Source of the DNA: Atherix ibis
Lineage: Eukaryota; Arthropoda; Insecta; Diptera; Athericidae
Assembly (NCBI GenBank): GCA_958298945.1
Contig: OY282605.1
Span: forward strand, 28,374,811-28,438,810
Direction: 5' to 3'
Length of the DNA stretch: 64,000 nt
Shown: piece by piece, positions 24,771 through 34,693 of the stretch
How positions within the stretch are numbered: the stretch's first letter is position 1
Layout of the letters: every line of letters begins with the position of its first letter
Made by a program: the position numbers and the translations under genes
The notes under the pieces: model-generated
What the model saw: the letters and a program-made list of their open reading frames with translations, nothing else
Told to the model about the DNA's origin: nothing
Databases searched by the model: none

Positions 24771-25054
24771 CAGACAATTCACTTTCTCAAGTGTTTGTCC
24801 CAAACAAGTCCTAAAATTTGTGACTTAGTTCAAAGAAAAATAATACATTAGTCGATTTTAACTAAAATTAGTCATGGCACATTGCAGAGAGGTGTTTTTA
24901 GTAGGAGGAGTCCTTTTAAAATAGTTTTTTAATATTTTTCACCTACCCACCGAGAGGGGTGAAAGTGAGCAAGGGGGAATATAGTTTCCCAATTCAACGT
25001 GGATGGACTCATGCTTACTTCGAAAATCTGTCGTCAATACAGGAAATGCAGAAT

Positions 25055-25068
25055 TTTGTTTAATCACA
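25055..25068. repeat. Target-site duplication of the U6-LINE insertion (3' side)
   Basis: TTTGTTTAATCACA, identical to 27640-27653. It lies directly beside the poly(T) tract, which is the poly(A) tail of the minus-strand insertion. Confidence 0.95.
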
Positions 25069-27530
25069 TTTTTTTTTTTTTTTTTTATAGTTTCATTTAT
25101 TTATTATTCAGTAATAGTGGTGGTGGTGTTCATATGAAACTTACAACTAAAGAACCACTGTAGATTTTTATTTTTCTTAACCTACTGATTCACGATGGAA
25201 TACTCTAGGTTACTTAAGCTATTATATTATTACAAGGTTCTTCCTAAGTCCATTAATATATTGAAATTTAAGTTTCTCTAATTATCTATTATATTTTTTT
25301 TAACATATACTACTAAAAATTTAAAAAAAACGTAGTCCATTTATTATTGTTTTTATATTGTTACTTAGACTAAAAGAAAGAATTTACACCTAATTTACAA
25401 CTACCCATACCCAAAACTTATAACTAATCCATAACCCTAGTGATATTTTGGTTAACCTTCGTCGATCCACCAGCATCGCGTTTTTGTTTTCTTTTTGTCT
25501 CTTGTCGATATTTCTGTGTTATATTGTAGAGTATTTATGTTTCTGCTGTTTGCAATATTCCTTGGAATTTTTTTGTCTGATGCTCTGCGTTTGGTGTGGA
25601 ATAAAATTGGGATCTTATTTGCGTCTTGGATATATGCGTGTTTATCCAAAAAGATGAAAGCTTCAGGGGGTATGAAACCTGTGTCCATGCTATATTGAAT
25701 GTACTGATCATCTGGATATATTGCATGTCCTATTAAGCTATTGTTTTCAGCAAGTTGCGCTCTGTTAAAACGTAACGCGCTTACGTTGTACCAAATTTGG
25801 CTACCGTAACATAACATAGTATTGGTCTGATTATAACCTGATAAGCGATAATTTTGACTCTGGAAGAAATGAGTCTTGAATAAAACAGTTTGTTGGCGAT
25901 CCTAAACGCTTTATTTGCTTTTTCAAGAGCTTTTTTAATGTGGTCGATAAAGTTTAAGTTGTTTTTGAACCATATGCCTAAGTAACGAACACAGGACTTG
26001 TTATTGCAAGTTTCGCCATTATCTGCTCTAATGCAAAATTGCTTCCAATTTTGCCGTACCGAGGTATGACACGACTCAATTTTATTTCGAAATAATATCG
26101 ACTCACACTTACTATAGTTAATTCTTAAGCGCCAAGAGTTAACGAAGTCCTGTGTTATTTTGAATATTTTTTGCAGATTAGCTTGTATATTAGTTAGTTT
26201 GCGGTCAGCAGTGTACAATGTTATATCGTCTGCAAAAGCTAATGCAAATGTTTTACCTGGCAGGTTGTTCAGTTTCTTTAATAAGTCGTTTATGTAGATA
26301 ATGAATAGCGTTGGTGATGTTACAGTTCCTTGTTGTACACCATTGTTAATGCTGTATTTTTTGCTTTGTCCAGCTCCATTTATTTCAACTGTGAATGTTT
26401 TGTTGGAAATCATATTAGAAACTGTTTTTATTAAGCACGGGTGGAAGTTATTTTTTATCAGTTTAAAGATTAAAGCTTCAGTCCATACTGAGGTAAAAGC
26501 ATCGGATAAATCGACTAATAGCGCCCCGACACATTCTTTATTATTTATGTACCAGCATATATCCGACATGAGTCCAAATTGATTTTCTACTAAAATATTG
26601 TTGTTGTTTACTGAGTGTAAAATAGAGTCCTGTATGATTTTCTCGAAAATTTTACTGATGCTAGGAGTAAGACTGATGGGTCTGAAGTTGTTTGGGTCAG
26701 ATGAATCTTTCCCCGGCTTTTTGATAGCTATTACTTTCGCTTCTTTCCAGCACGATGGAAAGTAATAATTGTTGAGAGCGTTGTTAAATAATGTGACGTA
26801 ATTGAGGATAACTATATCAGTCAAATGCTTGAGGATGATATTTGGGATGTTGTCAGGACCTGAAGATGTTTTGCTCTTAAGATTTCTAAAACAATATATT
26901 GCTTTGTCGGAGGTGGTGAAGTAATTATCTGTTTGGTGTTCTTTAATATTATTCGCAATTAATTTATTTGAAAAATTTCTCACATTAAGAGAAATATGTT
27001 GTTGTTCAAACTGCCTCACTGTTTCTAGTATTTCGGTGTTGAGTAATTCGTTTGCACTAGCATGTAATGTGTGTTTAGTTTGGAACGTGAGACCCAAAAT
27101 ATTGCTCATATGGTTATAATTATCGATGATAAAGTTATTTTCTTCGTCTTTTTGTAGTTCATCAGTGTTGATTCCTGCATCGGTCAATAGGTTTATTTGG
27201 TTTATGTTAATTTTTAGTGGCTTGTTTATGGTGGTGTCTTTTTTTCTAAATATTTTGTTTAGTGTAGGAAACATATCCGTGTTGGAAGGTGAAATGTTTT
27301 TTAATTTATTTTCCCAGTGTTTGCTCGCTATTAATCTGTAGTTTTGCTTAATTAATGAATCTAAGTTTGATATAAAAGCCTTAGTCCTTAGGAGGTTGGG
27401 GACGTCATTTCTGCAGTTGGTCCTATACATTTTGTGAAGGTCGCGAATCAAAGCTTTTTTTGTTTTTTGCAGTTTTAAAATTAGGGTCGTATTAAACTTA
27501 TCTAGATGATTGTAGATTTTGAGTTTAGGT
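25069..27530 (-). mobile_element. 5'-truncated non-LTR retrotransposon (Jockey/I type) with poly(A) tail
   Basis: This minus-strand element ends in an 18-nt poly(A) (25069-25086 as T on plus), preceded by about 365 bp of 3' untranslated region. Its 5' end at 27530 is abrupt: the endonuclease part and 5' region are missing, and the sequence is joined without a gap to the last T of a U6 snRNA copy. A 14-bp duplication flanks the whole U6-LINE unit, so both parts went in together. The element is much better preserved than neighbouring reverse transcriptase relics, so the insertion is fairly young. Confidence 0.9.
25452..27530 (-). pseudogene. Reverse transcriptase ORF of the LINE, one frameshift
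   Basis: The frame opens inside the U6 part (27565) and runs 594 codons to 25781; about the first 11 residues are U6-coded. Reverse transcriptase blocks in order (numbered from that Met): SSGPDNIPN at 235-243, FRPISLTPS at 294-302, ENQFG at 327-331, VDLSDAF at 351-357 (first catalytic Asp), GVQQGTVTSP at 409-418, FADD at 445-448 and RYLGIWFK near 527. The segment after NQFG seems shortened relative to the family, suggesting an in-frame deletion. At 25809-25818 a 5-bp tandem duplication (ACATA twice on plus) shifts the frame right after PILCY. The other frame then continues YGSQIWYNVS... to a stop at 25452. The C-terminal part (PDDQYIQYSMDTGFIPPEAF) is typical of this clade. No endonuclease domain is present. 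Confidence 0.85.
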
Positions 27531-27637
27531 AAAAATGTGGAACGCTTCACGATTTTGCGTGTCATCCTTGCGCAGGGGCCATGCTAATCTACTCTGTATC
27601 GTTCCAATTTTAGTATATGTTCTGCCGAAGCAAGAAC
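27531..27637 (-). pseudogene. U6 snRNA copy fused to the LINE
   Basis: The 107 nt read on minus from GTTCTTGCTTCGGCAGAACA through ATATACTAAAATTGGAACGA, AGGATGACACGCAAAATCGT and GAAGCGTTCCACATTTTT. This is a complete U6 snRNA from its exact first base to the terminal T run. I see one difference from the conserved insect sequence, an A to T at the last base of the ACAGAGA box (ACAGAGT). Two nt and then the target duplication lie directly upstream, with no proximal sequence element or TATA box, so this is a reverse-transcribed copy and not a functional U6 gene. Downstream it runs straight into the reverse transcriptase sequence. Confidence 0.95.
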
Positions 27638-27639
27638 AA

Positions 27640-27653
27640 TTTGTTTAATCACA
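27640..27653. repeat. Target-site duplication of the U6-LINE insertion (5' side)
   Basis: TTTGTTTAATCACA, identical to 25055-25068. Two extra nt (AA on plus) separate it from the first base of U6. Confidence 0.95.
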
Positions 27654-27955
27654 AAACTGTGTTAAGTGATTAGGGCCATTTTGTGCTCAATTATTAATTT
27701 TAGAGTGAGACAATCCATAAGAGATATTGCATCTATAAAAAATTTGTCAATCGCTTTTTCATCGAAAGTAGCGGCAAAGCTTGTATTTAATGGACTGCTT
27801 TAAGGGGCTGTGATGAACGATTGCCTCTTCGAAAATATGGAAGATATGGATCTGGACAACATGTGGTTGAAACTTTATTGACAACACAATTTGATTTATT
27901 TCAATTACAAACGTTGTATTCAGTCTAATGGAACCTATTTTGAATAAATAATAAC
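27654..27955 (+). pseudogene. Transposase scraps: DD41D piece and second mariner 3' end
   Basis: Near 27810-27865 the plus strand reads NDCLFENMEDMDLDNMW, the segment just before FQQDGATCHT in the DD41D family. At about 27905-27950 it switches to YKRCIQSNGTYFE plus the following AATAAATAATAAC, nearly identical to the C-terminus and 3' region of the mariner at 23095-24191 (24070-24115). The junction between the two scraps is abrupt. This second mariner 3' end lies in the same orientation as the first and immediately before the tandem array resumes. Confidence 0.6.
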
Positions 27956-28240
27956 AAAAAGTTCGATTATTTTTGGCAATTTGGCTTATTGACGGTAATT
28001 GATATCATAAAAATTTAGAAAAAAAACGCAGTAGGGAAAATTTTGAAAATAATAAAAGAAAATTTATCTTTTTGTGTAGTTTATGACGCCATTTTGATAA
28101 AACTATATCTTATATGTAGTCCAGATTTAAATCTTAGAGCTCATATTAGAAAAAAGTCAGTTATCATACGATAAGATCGCTCAGAATTGTTGTTAAATTT
28201 ATTTTATTCTTCAAAAAGGTTTGATAGAGTTTGGTAAATT
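27956..28240 (-). repeat. Fourth unit of the transposase-derived tandem array
   Basis: The words GGCTTATTGACGG, GTGTAGTTTATGACGCCATT, TAGTCCAGATTTAAATCTTA and ATACGATAAGATCGCTCAGA match units 2 and 3 at 22.5-23.1 kb in the same order and orientation. It is separated from them by the 4.9-kb block of mariner, Jockey relic and U6-LINE. Confidence 0.7.
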
Positions 28241-29250
28241 AACTCTCATTTCGTTAAAGGACATTTCAAAATATATGCTAATATTTCGAGATAGTTTTCT
28301 ACATACATAAATATCCTTATTAACGTGTGGAGATGATGAGGCCAAAAAAACCGTATACATAAAATCATAAAATTTAAAACTGGTAGGCTACAGAGTCAAG
28401 AGAAATAAAACTATTTCCGTATTTGAATCCTTGTTCAGAAATTCTCCCAATTCTATACTCTGCTTACTATCATATTCTCTTAATAAGGATAACTCATAGT
28501 TATGAGTCCTTTCTAATAAAAAAAGCAGGAAAATAAAAAATTATGGTTTATGTAAAAGGTCCAAACGAAGATGTGAGCACAAATGGGAACGTTGAATATA
28601 CTCCGTAGTTTGGCAATGTCTATCCTTTAATAAAATTTTACTAAGAAAATATTTAAATGAAATTGATTAAAATTGTACAATATTTTTTAGAAAATTTCAC
28701 GACAACAACGATTATATGGGGCTGACCGATCACCACAACCTAATTTAGGGAAAATAAAAAATTTTATGGCTAAATTTTTCCCATAGTCAATTCAAGAAAA
28801 GCTGTTGTTTTTTTTATAGCTTCTAGACATTTATTGTATTACGTATTAATAGGTAAAAAATATATATTTACTAAACTGGATATATAAGTAAAAAAATATA
28901 TTTGATGGTATGATAAATTTCTAAAGTTGAATTCAGACATTTTGAACTGGAAAATTTCATATTTTTTCCATAGAAAAGAGGACTTCTTGGAAACTGAAAG
29001 GCGGTATTCAGGAATTTTTTCTGTTGAATATTGTAATTTTAAATTTTATTGATTGAAAAAATTCGTGGCTTTAATTAAATCAAATTTAATTACTTTTTAT
29101 TTTTGTAATTTTTCTACTGTAAATATTTTTTTTTTTTGGGTATTTGGGTAAATTCAATTAACAAATTATTTCCAAAAATATATATTTAAAAATTCCAGAG
29201 AATTCAAAATACTTTATTTAGTAAACGTATTTTTTTTATAAAGTATTTGT
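28241..29250. other. AT-rich stretch, nothing recognised
   Basis: No open frame, repeat family or RNA gene was recognised. Confidence 0.5.
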
Positions 29251-29340
29251 TAGTCGAAAAAGTTTATGATTTTTGTTAGTCGAAAAAGTTCGTGGTCTTT
29301 GTTAGTCGAAAAAGTTCGTGGTTACTTTTAGTCGAGAAGT
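29251..29340. repeat. 26-bp tandem repeat
   Basis: Units starting TAGTCGAAAAAGTT begin at 29251, 29277, 29303 and 29329, exactly 26 bp apart: three full units and one partial. The unit is TAGTCGAAAAAGTTCGTGG plus a T-rich end. Confidence 0.9.
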
Positions 29341-31989
29341 TAAAAGCAAATAATCTGACTGTAACCACTAGTCGTATTATAATAATACTACATGCACTTA
29401 AGGCTCTTATGGTACAGAATTATACTCGGTATGCGTATATAATCACGATATTTTGTTAAAAAATTAAGTTAATCACAAAACTTAGAATAGAAATTCCGAT
29501 TTAATGTATGATTTTGTATTAACATGGATTCGATTATATTAATTTTCCCAACAAATAGCATAGTGGCGGCATCACATACATATTCAATTGTGCCCTTAAA
29601 AGTAATAAATGCTTAATTTTTACTTTAGAATATGAATGAAAATCAAAAAATTGTAAAACCAAAATAATTACTAAATTTATTTATGGAATTTAAACCATAG
29701 TTCATTCGAATTCTTCATCTTGTATCCCATCTAACCAAGGTTCCGGGAGTAAATTTCTTTCATCTTTCAAGATGCTGTACTTATTATTATTTATATTCTT
29801 TTTTTTTTTATTATTAATTTAATAAATTATTTTTTTACTTTTTTTTTTTTTTTAAAATAATCTATAAAAAACGAATTAATTTTTAAATCACAAACATTTA
29901 TTTGGATGCATTTTCGAATGGTAATAAAGTTAATTGTCAAAAATTAAGAGTCAACAAGAAAAAAAAGCCAGTAAATTTATGTAAACGTTTTTATAGAAAA
30001 TAAATAATTTTTTTTATATTAATAATAAATTTTCCTTTTTGTAAGGATTATAATTTCAAAAATGAAAAACTTTTTATCGTCATCGAGTAATGAAAAAAAT
30101 TTATTCCAGAAATCAGCCGAATTATCTTCACATTCTAGAAATACGGGGCAAAATGCTTTTTTAGCAAAATGCCATAAATCTCCTGTAAAAGTATGTAACT
30201 CATTCGGATAAAAAAAATTGTCATTTACAGCCTATTATTCCAGCACTAATCGGCATATATTTTATAAAATGTTCAAATTTAAACTAAACAGATTTTTATT
30301 AATTAATAATTGTATATAATAACTGTCAAATAAAAAGACTATACTTTATGTATTACAAAATAGACAATGCGGTATTAAATGAATGCGGCAATACTGAGAC
30401 AGCACCTAATCGGTATATTTTCTATGTAATTTAAAAATATTGTTTGGTAAATTTAAAAAAAATATTATAAAAATGGCAAACTTTCCATATCATAAAATGA
30501 ATAAATTTTTGTCATCGAATAAAATTTACAACATTTTTTACAAAATTTTTAATAGAAAATACCGTTTTATTGCTATAAATATTTTTCCTAAAGATCGAAT
30601 TTGTATAAAAAATATAATTACTAATAGACTTTTATAGAAAACATAATAAATATTAAAACCATAACGAGAATAGAAATATGAATAAAATATTTTGTCTAAA
30701 CCATTTATGTAAATATATATGATAATAAAAAACGTTTCGAATAAATTCGCAATAAATTTTATAAATATTATAATATGCAAGAATATAATTAACATATATG
30801 CTAATTAACAAAATATTAGCAATTATAACTACTACACAAACGTGCATAAATGTCAACAAAGTCGTTCAAAACATGCTCTCGACGCTGCCATCCGACTGAT
30901 GAGAAAGGTTTTTCCCCTTTCGACAACGTTTTTTCTCCAACACATAAGCTATCGTTGTCGGCGTACGTTTGCTGTTGATTTTCTATCTATTTTTTTTTTT
31001 TTTTGTTGTCTCGCTTATCGACTCTTCTATATATAATGGGATATTATAAGAAAATTATTCATAAAAATTTATTTTTAACAAATAGTGCTGTGCTACGTTC
31101 GATCGTCTACAAAACACTTTTCACAATAATTCAACTGTTTCTGCCACATAAGTAAGTACATACAATAATATGTCCAAGTATAAAATTCAATTTTTACATT
31201 TATCAATATAGAAATTTCTATTAAATTTTTCTACCTGGATTTTTTTAAAATTTAATTATAAAAATGTGCTTCAACTTATAGTTTGTGATCGATAAAAAAA
31301 ATTAAAATTAGTGTGGAAAATAACAAAATTTTGTGCGAAATTTTCGATGAAATTAAATTTTATATTTACTAGAATATAGCTAATACAGTTTCAATTTTTA
31401 AGGATATTAGGAATATATTTGACCGTTTTTTATATATTTATGTGTTTTTTTTATTGAATGTGAGTTCAATGTACACAGTCACTCTACCTTGAAGGTTGTG
31501 GTGTACTTAGTTCATGAATTGTGTGTGTTACCATTTTGTGTAGTTGCATTCAAAAAATCTTTAAGCATTTTTATATTTTTTCTTCTTCTTAATTATCTAA
31601 TGAAAAATTTGCAATTAAAATAATGCTTATTTTTTAACAATAAAACTACTGGAGTACGACTACTATTGCACTATAGCATACTCTATCGCATTGGAATAAC
31701 GTGACAGAGTACGTCAAAGTGGTTTTGTGATCAGGTTATTTTTTAAAAAATTGAAAAAATTAAGAACTTATATTCAAATAAATAATATATAGAAATTATT
31801 TTAATCCATTTTCCTTATTTTACATTTTTTTGCTATGACTACGTAATAGCCAAAAAATTTAACATATCAGTTTTCCGCTTTGGAAAGTAATGCTAAATAA
31901 AATTATAATAAAATATAGAATTTAAAAAATAAAATTTATTATATTAATGCAACTGTTTTGCCATTATAAAATAAAATATAAAGAAAAGT
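29341..31989. other. AT-rich stretch with a local duplication and a possible promoter
   Basis: Two related segments at about 30075-30290 and 30370-30530 share ATCG(T)CATCGA(G/A)TAA and CAGCAC(C)TAATCGG words. The first, read on minus, contains ADFWNKFF, which resembles the block before the first Asp in the DD41D transposases. At 30840-31155 the composition is less AT-rich, with TATATATAATGGG at about 31029, several CGTTCGATCGTC-like words after it, and a donor-like CATAA|GTAAGTACA near 31148. It could be a promoter plus 5' non-coding exon on plus. No coding exon was identified. Confidence 0.3.
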
Positions 31990-32374
31990 TTTTGCGAAGC
32001 TTAATCCGCTTGAAATAGGTATTTGAGACTTTTTCGTACATTTCGAGCTGTAATTTGGCTTACTACTCAACGAATGTTGCGTTTTAAAAGGTCTTAAACT
32101 AAAAAATTATCTAGAAATTGACGTTAAATTACAGCATCTTGTCGAATATTTAACATCACCAAATCTAAAAAAGTACACCTGTTGAGAATTTTTTGCCTAA
32201 TAAATCAAAATAATATAGTATTGTATGACTTGTGGTGCTATCTAGTTAAATAAATTTATATTTGAGGTTATCATATTAAAGTTTAAATCCAAGCAAAGTT
32301 GGTAGTTAGCCTATGTTTATATCACTCGGAATTGACGGTAACGGATTCTCCTTATTTACTTGCATAGAAAACTA

Positions 32375-33188
32375 AGAGGTCTGTTCAAAAACTTTCGCGA
32401 ATTGTAAATTTCCGGGGGTTACGTATTTTCAATTTTCAATTTTTTGTGGCGTCACATTGGTACTCATGTATCTCACTTATGCTGATAAGTCTGACCATTT
32501 TGAATGTTCAGTTAATTTTTGACAGCTGCTTGGCTTGCAAGTGTTTTGGCTCATCTTCGATTTTGGCCAATTCCAAAAAATGGATCAAAGAATCTGTTTC
32601 GGGAATAAGAAAAAAGTCTGAGGAATACGGTGGCTGCGGCATTATTAGTATGTTGTTTTTGGCCAAAAATGGCAATAGCCAATTTTTGTTCTTCCACAAA
32701 TCCGGGCGTTTCTAGCGGATTGCTTCGCGCAACTTGCAGGTAATATTCTCTATTGACCGTTCTACCCTGTGGCAAGAACTCATGATGCACCACGCCCCTG
32801 CAATCGAAGAAAACTGTAAGCAAAACCTTCACATCCGACCGACCTTGGCGCGCTTTTTCTGTCTTGGCTCGTGCGGCAGCTTCCATTGGGATGATTGAAC
32901 TTTGGTTTCCATGTCATAACCATAAACCTATGATTCGTCACCAGGTATGACCCTCTGGAGCAAATTTGGGTCGTCGCAGCTCCTTAGCAATGTTAATGCG
33001 ATGCGGTTTTTGGTCCAAAATGGGCAAAAATCGAAGACGAGCCAAAACACGTGCAAGCAAAGCAGCTGTCAAAAATTAACTGAACATTCAAAATGGCCGA
33101 ACTTGTCGGCATGAGTGAGAGAGAATCGAAAATCGAATATACGTAACCCGCGGAAACAAAATTCGCGATACTTTTTGAACAGACCTCG
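32375..33188 (-). mobile_element. Fold-back mariner derivative, CGAGGTCTG family, copy 4
   Basis: 814 bp between TA dinucleotides. The body reads on minus from 33188: the HTH-deleted 5' region with TAA at codon 4, a short deletion (ELLDSVR lost), GDES followed by a stop, FFDCRGVVHHEFLPQGRTVN, KNKNWLLPFLAKNNILIMPQ with the second Asp block deleted, and SSDFFLIPETDSLIHFLELA. Here the coding sequence leaves the family at CCCGAAAC, crosses the same 25-bp filler as copy 1, and enters the inverted 5' end. Thus the plus-strand left end (32375-32570) is again a 5' end, and the two arms of about 195 bp are inverted repeats of each other. Confidence 0.85.
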
Positions 33189-33235
33189 TACACCTTCAGA
33201 CCAAAATACACACCAGATAGTCATTTTCCCTTATA

Positions 33236-34539
33236 CAGGGTGCGGCATCTAAATGTGGTCGATGGAAATATTGAATAACTTTGACAGATTTAAACCGATT
33301 GACGTCGTCGAACACATTTCGGAAAGGTTATTGCATTACAATTTTAACCATGAATCGATTCACGCCCAAAGAACGCGCGGAAATAGTGACAATGTTCATT
33401 AAATGTAATCGTTCAGTTGTTGCAACACAGCGTGCGTATCGTCAAAAGTATCGCGGTCGTTCTGCGCCTAAAAGTAACACTATTCATCGCTTAGCTTCGA
33501 ATTTTGAGAATCACGGGTCTGTAGCGGACCGTCCACATTCAAATCGACCACGTCCTCGACAATCAAATGAAAATATTGAAGCTGTTCAACGGAGTGTTGC
33601 CGAGAATCCTTCTGTCTCGTACCGCCGCCGGTCTCAGCAACTAAACATCAGTGAAACTACTTTGAGGAGGATTCTGAAAGATGATCTGGATATGTTTCCA
33701 TATAAAGTGCAGTTAACCCAAATATTATTGGAAACAGACAATCCGCGACGCATGGCTTACGCCAATAACGTTATACGAGTAAGTGAATCGGAGCCCGATT
33801 TTTGGGAGCGAATTTTAATGACTGATGAGGCCCATTTCACGCTATCTGGTCCTGTAAATAAACAAAACTGTCGCATTTGGGGGAAAGAAAATCCTAATAC
33901 TAAACATCAAACTCCACTGCATGATCAGAAAGTGACTGTTTGAGCCGGTGTCTGCTCAAAAACCATCATTGGTCCGTTCTTCTTCAGAGTTGGGGAAACT
34001 GTCAATGGGGATCGGTATCGATGGATGTAGGCACACTCTGTCTTACCAGAAATGCATGAAAAAGGTCTTAAAGGCTTTTGGTTTCAACAAGACGACGCGA
34101 CATGTCACACCGCGAAATCAACGATGAACTTCTTGCGTCAAAAGTTCCCAGGACGTGTGGTATCAAAAGGGGGGGATATTGACTGGCCACCGAGATCGCC
34201 CGATTTAATGGCACCGGACTTTTTTTTGTAGGGATTTTTAAAAAGCAAAGTGTATGCCAACAAACCGAAGACTTTAGACGAGCTTAAGGACAATATTCGA
34301 GCCGAAATCACTGCGATATCACCCGAGATGCTGGCAAATGTCATGGAAAATGCCAGAAAAAGAGCTGAATTTTGTATCCGCAATGAAGGTGGTCATTTGA
34401 TCGACGTTGTTTTTGAAAACTAAATGAAAAAAATTGTAAAGCTTCAAATTTTATAAAAATAAATAGTTTTCCAAAATCGATTGAGAATTGTTCAAGTTAT
34501 TCAATATTTCCATCGACCACATTTAGATGGCGCACCCCA
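33236..34539 (+). mobile_element. DD41D (rosa-like) Tc1/mariner element, complete with long TIRs
   Basis: 1304 bp with TA on both sides and inverted repeats of about 44 bp (left starts CAGGGTGCGGCATC, right ends GATGGCGCACCCCA), differing at a few positions. It is inserted in an older relic of the same transposase clade (31990-34691). The single transposase frame inside has three stops and no frameshift, so the copy is young but dead. Confidence 0.9.
33350..34423 (+). pseudogene. DD41D transposase, three in-frame stops
   Basis: 358 codons from MNRFTPKERAEIVTMF to VFEN, all in one frame. The N-terminal part carries a homeodomain-like HTH (RSVVATQRAYRQKYRGR), a linker RPHSNRPRPRQS and a second HTH (SYRRRSQQLNISETTLRRIL). 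The catalytic blocks are MTDEAHFTLSG, then WFQQDDATCHTAKS, then WPPRSPDLMAPDFFL. 41 residues lie between the second and third Asp, hence DD41D. Stops are at 33941 (TGA, where the family has W in VTVW), 34028 (TAG) and 34229 (TAG, W of FFLWG). No indels are needed to read it end to end. It would have bound its own ends and cut at TA. An upstream in-frame Met at 33281 is also possible, but MNRF fits the family start better. Confidence 0.9.
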
Positions 34540-34693
34540 TATAATAACTTATTTATAGTTATTTGTGAGTTTAACATAACCAAAAATACAGCGATTTTGC
34601 CTATTGACCAAATAGGTCTCATCGCTGAAAGAAAATGTTGCGGGAAACGTGGCTACGGTAGAATTACCACGTTTGAAATTATATGTGTAATTA

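Larger units (their letters stand above)
31990..34691 (-). pseudogene. DD41D transposase relic split by two later insertions
   Basis: Read on minus from 34690: FSFSDETYLVNRQNRCIFGYV (first Asp block) to TNNYK at 34541. After skipping 33236-34539, YKGKMTIWCVFWSEGV continues at 33235-33189. After skipping 32375-33188, GESVTVNSE.YKHRLT follows, then LDSTTSHTIQYYFDLLGKKF (second Asp block, about 32210-32150), FGDVKYSTRCCNLTS (the NWPPRSCDLTP block) and a C-terminal tail to about 31990. The two inserts sit at TA dinucleotides, and the transposase order resumes exactly on their far sides. Another mariner abuts at 34694. It is among the most complete old copies in the window, with many stops and shifts. 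Confidence 0.75.

Noticed and set aside
27531..27637. Functional U6 snRNA gene
   Set aside because: There is no upstream promoter element, a target duplication directly abuts the 5' end, it is fused to a LINE, and there is a change in the ACAGAGA box. It is a retro-copy.
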